Source: an uncultured Bacillota bacterium (GTDB taxonomy: Bacteria; Bacillota; Clostridia; Oscillospirales; Oscillospiraceae). From it: a DNA stretch of 33,593 bases. The DNA is taken from NCBI GenBank assembly GCA_947383275.1, contig CANDCW010000022.1, positions 1-33,593 of the forward strand, written 5' to 3'. The position numbers and the translations under genes were made by a program. The stretch's first letter is position 1; each line of letters begins with the position of its first letter. Below the pieces are notes generated by a model. The model worked only from the letters and a program-made list of their open reading frames with translations, did no database searches and had not been told where the DNA came from. Positions 29,897-33,593 of the stretch are shown in pieces.

Positions 29897-31072
29897 ATGG
29901 AAGAGAACAAAACGACTCCCAAGCGGCAGAAAAAGCCCAACCGCTTCCTGCGGCTGCTGGCTCTGCTGGCCACCTCCGCCCTGGTCCTGCTGGCTATGGT
30001 GCTGGTAATCTACCGGGATACCATCAACGTAGACACGTTCAAGCACTGGCTGGCCTACCGGAATATGGACACCGGCACCACCGGCGAGACCGATCCCTTT
30101 TCCCACGCCGGAGGCGACAAGCTGTCCATCGCCTACCTGGACAGCGGAATCGTCACCGCCTCCGCTGCCGGCGCCCACTACTACACACTGGATGGCGAGC
30201 ACCTGGCCGAGGAGGTGCTCTCCATGGAAAATCCGGTGCTCACATCCTCCCGCACCACCGCCGTGGTGTATGACGCGGGCAACCAATCCCTGTTCGCCTT
30301 CCGCAACAGTCAGGAATACTTCAGCCTCTCCCTCAACGGCGGCGCGGACCTGCTGTCCGCCCGTCCAAACGACGGCGGCTGGCTGGCTGTCACCGCCCAG
30401 CAGAGCGGCTACAAGGGGGCGGTCACCGTCTATGACCGGCGGGGCGAACCGGTCATCCAGATCAGCCTGTCCTCCACCTTCGCGGTGGACGCCGCCGTCT
30501 CCCCCGATGGACAGACGGCGGCAGTGGTCACCATCGGCCAACAGGACGGCGTCTTTTTCAGCCGCCTGCTCCTCTACCAGGTCAACCAGCAGGAGCCCTT
30601 CGCACAGGTGGATCTGGGCAGCCTCACCGTGCTGGACATGGACTTTGACGAGGGCGTGGTCTGGCTGCTGGGGGAGGACCGGCTGCTCACTGTCTCCCTC
30701 CTGCCCGAAGGGCAGCAGGTCCAAACCTACTACATCAGCCCCAACTACCTGAAAGGTTGCTCCTTGGGGGGAGACGGCTTTGCGTTTCTGCTGGTGGGGC
30801 GCTACCGCTCCGGAGGCGCCACCCAGGCCTTGCGCATCGACAGCTCCGCCCAGGCGGTCCAATCCATCCCCCTCAACAGCCAGGTACTGGACTACGCCGC
30901 TGCCGGCGACACCTGCGCCCTGCTCTCCGGCAGCCAGCTCTCGCTGTACAACGCAAAGCTGGAGCAGTTCGCCGATGTGGGAAACACGCAGGCGGCCCGA
31001 AAGGTGGCCCTGTCCGCCAACGGCTCCGCTGTTCTTGCCAACGATCAGTACGCCTGGCTGTACATTCCCTAA
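29897..31072 (+). CDS. DUF5711 family membrane-anchored beta-propeller-like protein
   Basis: The 391-aa protein has a basic cytoplasmic start, one membrane helix (about 17-40, LRLLALLATSALVLLAMVLV) and a large extracytoplasmic domain of repeated beta-rich segments such as LSIAYLDSGIVTASAAGAHY, AVVYDAGNQSLFAFRN, GWLAVTAQQSGYKGAVTVYD and TAAVVTIGQQDGVFFSRLLL, which suggests a WD40-like propeller. I associate this with the Clostridial DUF5711 family, whose function is unknown. The ATG at 29897 has only a weak ribosome binding site and is 9 bp after truA, so translation is likely coupled. The CvpA-family gene follows 27 bp later. Confidence 0.78.
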   Translation: MEENKTTPKRQKKPNRFLRLLALLATSALVLLAMVLVIYRDTINVDTFKHWLAYRNMDTGTTGETDPFSHAGGDKLSIAYLDSGIVTASAAGAHYYTLDGEHLAEEVLSMENPVLTSSRTTAVVYDAGNQSLFAFRNSQEYFSLSLNGGADLLSARPNDGGWLAVTAQQSGYKGAVTVYDRRGEPVIQISLSSTFAVDAAVSPDGQTAAVVTIGQQDGVFFSRLLLYQVNQQEPFAQVDLGSLTVLDMDFDEGVVWLLGEDRLLTVSLLPEGQQVQTYYISPNYLKGCSLGGDGFAFLLVGRYRSGGATQALRIDSSAQAVQSIPLNSQVLDYAAAGDTCALLSGSQLSLYNAKLEQFADVGNTQAARKVALSANGSAVLANDQYAWLYIP

Positions 31073-31099
31073 CCATCTGTCATTCGGAGGATTATTCCC

Positions 31100-31795
31100 A
31101 TGCCCTATCTTGTCTTTGACCTTGCCATTCTGGCCATTCTGGTGTTTTTTACCTGGCTGGGCTCCCGAAGGGGCCTTGTGCTCACGCTGTGTTCCCTGCT
31201 GGCCGTCTTTGTGGCCCTCATTGGGGCTTCCTTCCTCTCCGATACCCTGGCGGAGCCGGTGGCCAAGGCCATTGAGCCCATGGTCACCAGCAGCATCCAT
31301 GACACCGTAACCAGCTACTATCAGCGTTCCCCGGCGGAAAACACCTCTGCGGAGGAGCAGGACTGGCTGGCCCAGCTCCCCCTGGACGAACTTCTGGAGC
31401 CGCTGCAAAACTCCAGGTTGTTCAAAGGCTATGCGCAGACCTTCCAGAAGGCCGTGGATGACGGCGTCACCGAAATTGTAACCCACGCCGTTCAGGCCCT
31501 GGCCCACTTTGTGGCCGTCCAGATTGCCCGGATCGCTATCTTTGCCGCCGCTTTCTTCGCCCTGCTGATCGCCTGGTTCTTTATCAGCCGCGCCCTGGAC
31601 CTGGTGGCCCATCTGCCCATACTTAGCGCCGTTAACCACTGGGGCGGCGGCATTGCCGGTCTTATAAAAGGGATGCTGGTTTTGTTCATTGCCTGCTGGC
31701 TCCTCCGGAGCAGCCTGATCCCTCCCGACGCCATCCGCCAAACGGTACTGCTAAAATTCTTCTGCACGGCCAGCCCGCTGTCATTTTTCCTCTAA
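31100..31795 (+). CDS. CvpA family membrane protein
   Basis: The 231-aa protein has the CvpA-family pattern: an N-terminal membrane segment with DLAILAILVFFTWLGSRRGL, a second at about 30-50, a polar extracytoplasmic stretch (about 55-135) and two C-terminal helices (IARIAIFAAAFFALLIAWFF; GLIKGMLVLFIACWLL). CvpA was first linked to colicin V production in E. coli; in Firmicutes the role is unclear and probably in the envelope. The ATG at 31100 has GGAGG about ten bases upstream. It ends 96 bp before the Clp gene; no clear terminator is visible between them. Confidence 0.85.
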   Translation: MPYLVFDLAILAILVFFTWLGSRRGLVLTLCSLLAVFVALIGASFLSDTLAEPVAKAIEPMVTSSIHDTVTSYYQRSPAENTSAEEQDWLAQLPLDELLEPLQNSRLFKGYAQTFQKAVDDGVTEIVTHAVQALAHFVAVQIARIAIFAAAFFALLIAWFFISRALDLVAHLPILSAVNHWGGGIAGLIKGMLVLFIACWLLRSSLIPPDAIRQTVLLKFFCTASPLSFFL

Positions 31796-31891
31796 ACCCT
31801 ATATTTCTCAAAGAAAAGTTCATATCCAGTTCATAATTGTGGTGTACCATCTCCCCAAACGTGGACTCTTCCTGAAAGGAGCGTATCAGCT

Positions 31892-33593
31892 ATGCAGCCT
31901 ACCATGTGCAGCCGCTGCGGCAAAAATGTGGCGGTTATCTTCATTACAAAATTGGAGGGCGGCTCCTCCAAAAACGAGGGGCTGTGCCTCAAATGCGCCC
32001 GGGAGATGGGCATCAAGCCCATTGATGACATGATGAAGAAAATGGGCATCAGCGACGAGGATCTGGATAACCTCACCTCTGAAATGATGTCCGCCTTTGG
32101 CGGCGCCGAGGGCATCGACGGCATGATGTCCCCCGCCAAGGACGAAGACGACGAGGAGGACGACGGCCGCACCGCCACGTTCCCCTTCCTCAACCAGCTT
32201 TTCGGCGGCGGCTCCTCCTCCCCTGCCCCCGCCTCCGGCGAGGGCTCCTCTCCCCCGCCCTCCCGCAGTGAAAAAAATGCCGCCAAGCCCGCCAAACGGA
32301 AATTCTTGGACAGCTACTGCATCTCCCTGACCCAGCGGGCACAGGAGGGCAAGCTGGATAAGCTGGTCGGCCGGGAACGCGAACTGGAACGGGTGGTCCA
32401 GATTCTGAACCGCCGCCAGAAAAACAACCCCTGCCTCATCGGCGAACCCGGCGTAGGCAAGACCGCCATCGCCGAGGGCCTGGCCCAGCGCATCGCCAAC
32501 CGGGACGTGCCCTACAAGCTGGCGGACAAGGAGGTCTATCTGCTGGACCTCACCGCCCTGGTAGCGGGCACCCAGTTCCGGGGCCAATTTGAGAGCCGCA
32601 TGAAGGGCCTCATTGAAGAAATCAAAAAGCTGGGCAATATCATTCTGGTTATTGACGAGGTCCACACCATTGTGGGTGCCGGCGACGCCGAAGGCTCCAT
32701 GAACGCCGCCAACATCCTCAAGCCCGCCCTCAGCCGGGGCGAACTCCAGGTAATCGGCGCGACAACCCTTAACGAATACCGTAAGCATATTGAGAAGGAC
32801 ACCGCCCTGGAGCGGCGGTTCCAGCCCGTTATCGTGGAGGAGCCCTCCATTGAGGACAGCGTCAAGGTGATTGAGGGCATCGCCCCCTATTACGAGTCCT
32901 TCCATCAGGTAGCCGTCTCCCCCGCCATGTGCCGCCTTGCTGTCACCATGAGCGAGCGGTATATCACCGACCGCTATCTCCCCGACAAAGCCATCGACCT
33001 TATCGACGAGGCCTGCTCCAACGTAAATCTCCACAACAAGGCCCTGGCCCGCCTCAACGAGGTGGATAAGGAGCTGGCGGACCTGGCCAAGGAGAAAGAA
33101 GTCATGATGGCCGCCGCTACCGAGGAGTCCTACAAGCGCCTGGCCGATATTAAGAGCATGGAGCTGCGCCTGGAGGAAGAAAAGAAGGGCTTGGGGGCCG
33201 AGGCCCATCCCGCCCTCACCCAGGAACACCTGGCCAACGTGATTGAGCTGTGGACCAACATCCCCGCCAGCCGCATTCAGGAGCAGGAGTTTCAGCGCCT
33301 GGCCAAGCTGGAGGAGCGGCTGGAGGAACATGTCATCGGCCAGGACGAAGCGGTTAAGGCCGTCTCCGCCGCCATCCGCCGGGGCCGCGTGGGCATATCC
33401 CCCAAGCGCAAGCCGGTCTCCTTCATTTTCGTAGGCTCCACCGGCGTGGGAAAAACGGAGCTGGTGAAGCAACTTGCCTCCGACCTGTTCGACTCCCCAG
33501 AGTCCCTCATCCGCCTGGACATGTCCGAGTTTATGGAAAAGCACGCCGTCTCCCGGATCATCGGCTCCCCTCCGGGCTATGTGGGCTACGATG
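31892..33593 (+). CDS. clpE: ClpE-like AAA+ unfoldase with N-terminal zinc finger (3' end outside the window)
   Basis: This is an Hsp100/Clp ATPase that unfolds proteins for ClpP. Instead of Clp-N repeats it starts with a zinc finger, Cys6-x2-Cys9 and Cys32-x2-Cys35 with exactly 22 residues between the pairs, as in ClpE and similar to McsA. A flexible acidic and serine/proline-rich linker (about 80-135) leads to AAA+ domain 1, with Walker A GEPGVGKT (184-191), Walker B VIDEVH and a middle region of coiled coil. Domain 2 starts near residue 440 with EEHVIGQDEAVKAVSAAIRR and Walker A GSTGVGKT; the window ends at GSPPGYVGYD. The ATG at 31892 lies 11 bases after AAAGGAG. No good CtsR box was found upstream. 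Confidence 0.9.
   Translation, partial: MQPTMCSRCGKNVAVIFITKLEGGSSKNEGLCLKCAREMGIKPIDDMMKKMGISDEDLDNLTSEMMSAFGGAEGIDGMMSPAKDEDDEEDDGRTATFPFLNQLFGGGSSSPAPASGEGSSPPPSRSEKNAAKPAKRKFLDSYCISLTQRAQEGKLDKLVGRERELERVVQILNRRQKNNPCLIGEPGVGKTAIAEGLAQRIANRDVPYKLADKEVYLLDLTALVAGTQFRGQFESRMKGLIEEIKKLGNIILVIDEVHTIVGAGDAEGSMNAANILKPALSRGELQVIGATTLNEYRKHIEKDTALERRFQPVIVEEPSIEDSVKVIEGIAPYYESFHQVAVSPAMCRLAVTMSERYITDRYLPDKAIDLIDEACSNVNLHNKALARLNEVDKELADLAKEKEVMMAAATEESYKRLADIKSMELRLEEEKKGLGAEAHPALTQEHLANVIELWTNIPASRIQEQEFQRLAKLEERLEEHVIGQDEAVKAVSAAIRRGRVGISPKRKPVSFIFVGSTGVGKTELVKQLASDLFDSPESLIRLDMSEFMEKHAVSRIIGSPPGYVGYD

Noticed and set aside
29681..31741. 686-codon open frame on the minus strand opposite truA, the DUF5711 gene and the cvpA-type gene
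   Set aside because: Antisense shadow; it crosses three real genes and has no domain signature.
31806..31822. TCAAA-type half-sites before the Clp gene as a CtsR box
   Set aside because: The stretch lacks the tandem GGTCAAA heptads with correct spacing.
31886..33544. 552-codon open frame on the minus strand opposite the Clp gene
   Set aside because: Antisense shadow of a clear AAA+ protein.

Overview
The window looks like chromosomal DNA of a GC-rich, low-complexity-envelope Firmicute, most likely a gut Clostridia of the Oscillospiraceae/Ruminococcaceae type (Flavonifractor/Lawsonibacter-like). This is an inference from Firmicute gene orders (SRP RNA next to dnaX-ybaB; ecfA1-ecfA2-ecfT followed by truA; ftsE-ftsX with an M23 hydrolase), strong AGGAGG-type ribosome binding sites, sigma-A promoters and Firmicute-type families (DUF1385, DUF4830, DUF5711, DivIVA, McsA-like zinc finger Clp). 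Most of the window is housekeeping sequence. No CRISPR array, rRNA, tRNA, transposase or integrase is visible.

Layout. 1-402: start of rimO. 424-988: a small divergent cassette (Xre-type regulator plus an 83-aa protein). 985-4814: recX, recA, prmC and a DUF1385 membrane protein, all on the minus strand. 4863-8511: histidine kinase, response regulator and a lipoprotein. 8684-11465: a second two-component system. 11614-14047: ybaB, dnaX and the SRP RNA. 14165-15175: a polysaccharide deacetylase. 15322-18278: a cell-wall hydrolase, a 34-aa membrane microprotein, ftsX and ftsE. 18547-20470: a PucR-type regulator and an RsuA-type pseudouridine synthase. 20555-21031: a lone plus-strand DUF4830 protein. 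21065-24897: mscS-type channel, mreB, comF-type gene, an Arc-like ribbon-helix-helix gene with a degenerate copy beside it, and a DivIVA-like protein. From 25047 onward most genes are on the plus strand: a methyltransferase, ecfA1-ecfA2-ecfT, a second regulator/small-protein cassette (28561-29131), truA, a DUF5711 protein, a CvpA-family protein and the start of a ClpE-like AAA+ unfoldase.

The main finding is that two cassettes of nearly equal size (565 and 571 bp) share one design at two unrelated places. An Xre-type repressor gene (about 75 codons) reads in the direction of the host operon and ends a few bases before an RNA/ribosome-modification gene (rimO; truA). Divergent from it, a small helical-protein gene of 83-90 aa reads against the host operon and overlaps the 3' end of the upstream host gene (recX by 4 bp; ecfT by 21 bp). 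In each, a promoter with a perfect TTGACA -35 box drives the small-protein gene, and an ACGT-containing repeat lies in its spacer and again near the predicted start of transcription. The cassettes are visibly AT-richer than their neighbours. They look like a compact, repeatedly acquired regulatory module inserted into conserved operons; its function is unknown.

A third small DNA-binding gene (ribbon-helix-helix) has a similar position, overlapping the start codon of the comF-type gene, and a fragment of a paralogue lies just upstream. Other points of interest are the 34-aa membrane protein inside the ftsEX operon, an alternative hairpin in the SRP RNA precursor, and a terminator that abuts the mscS ribosome binding site.
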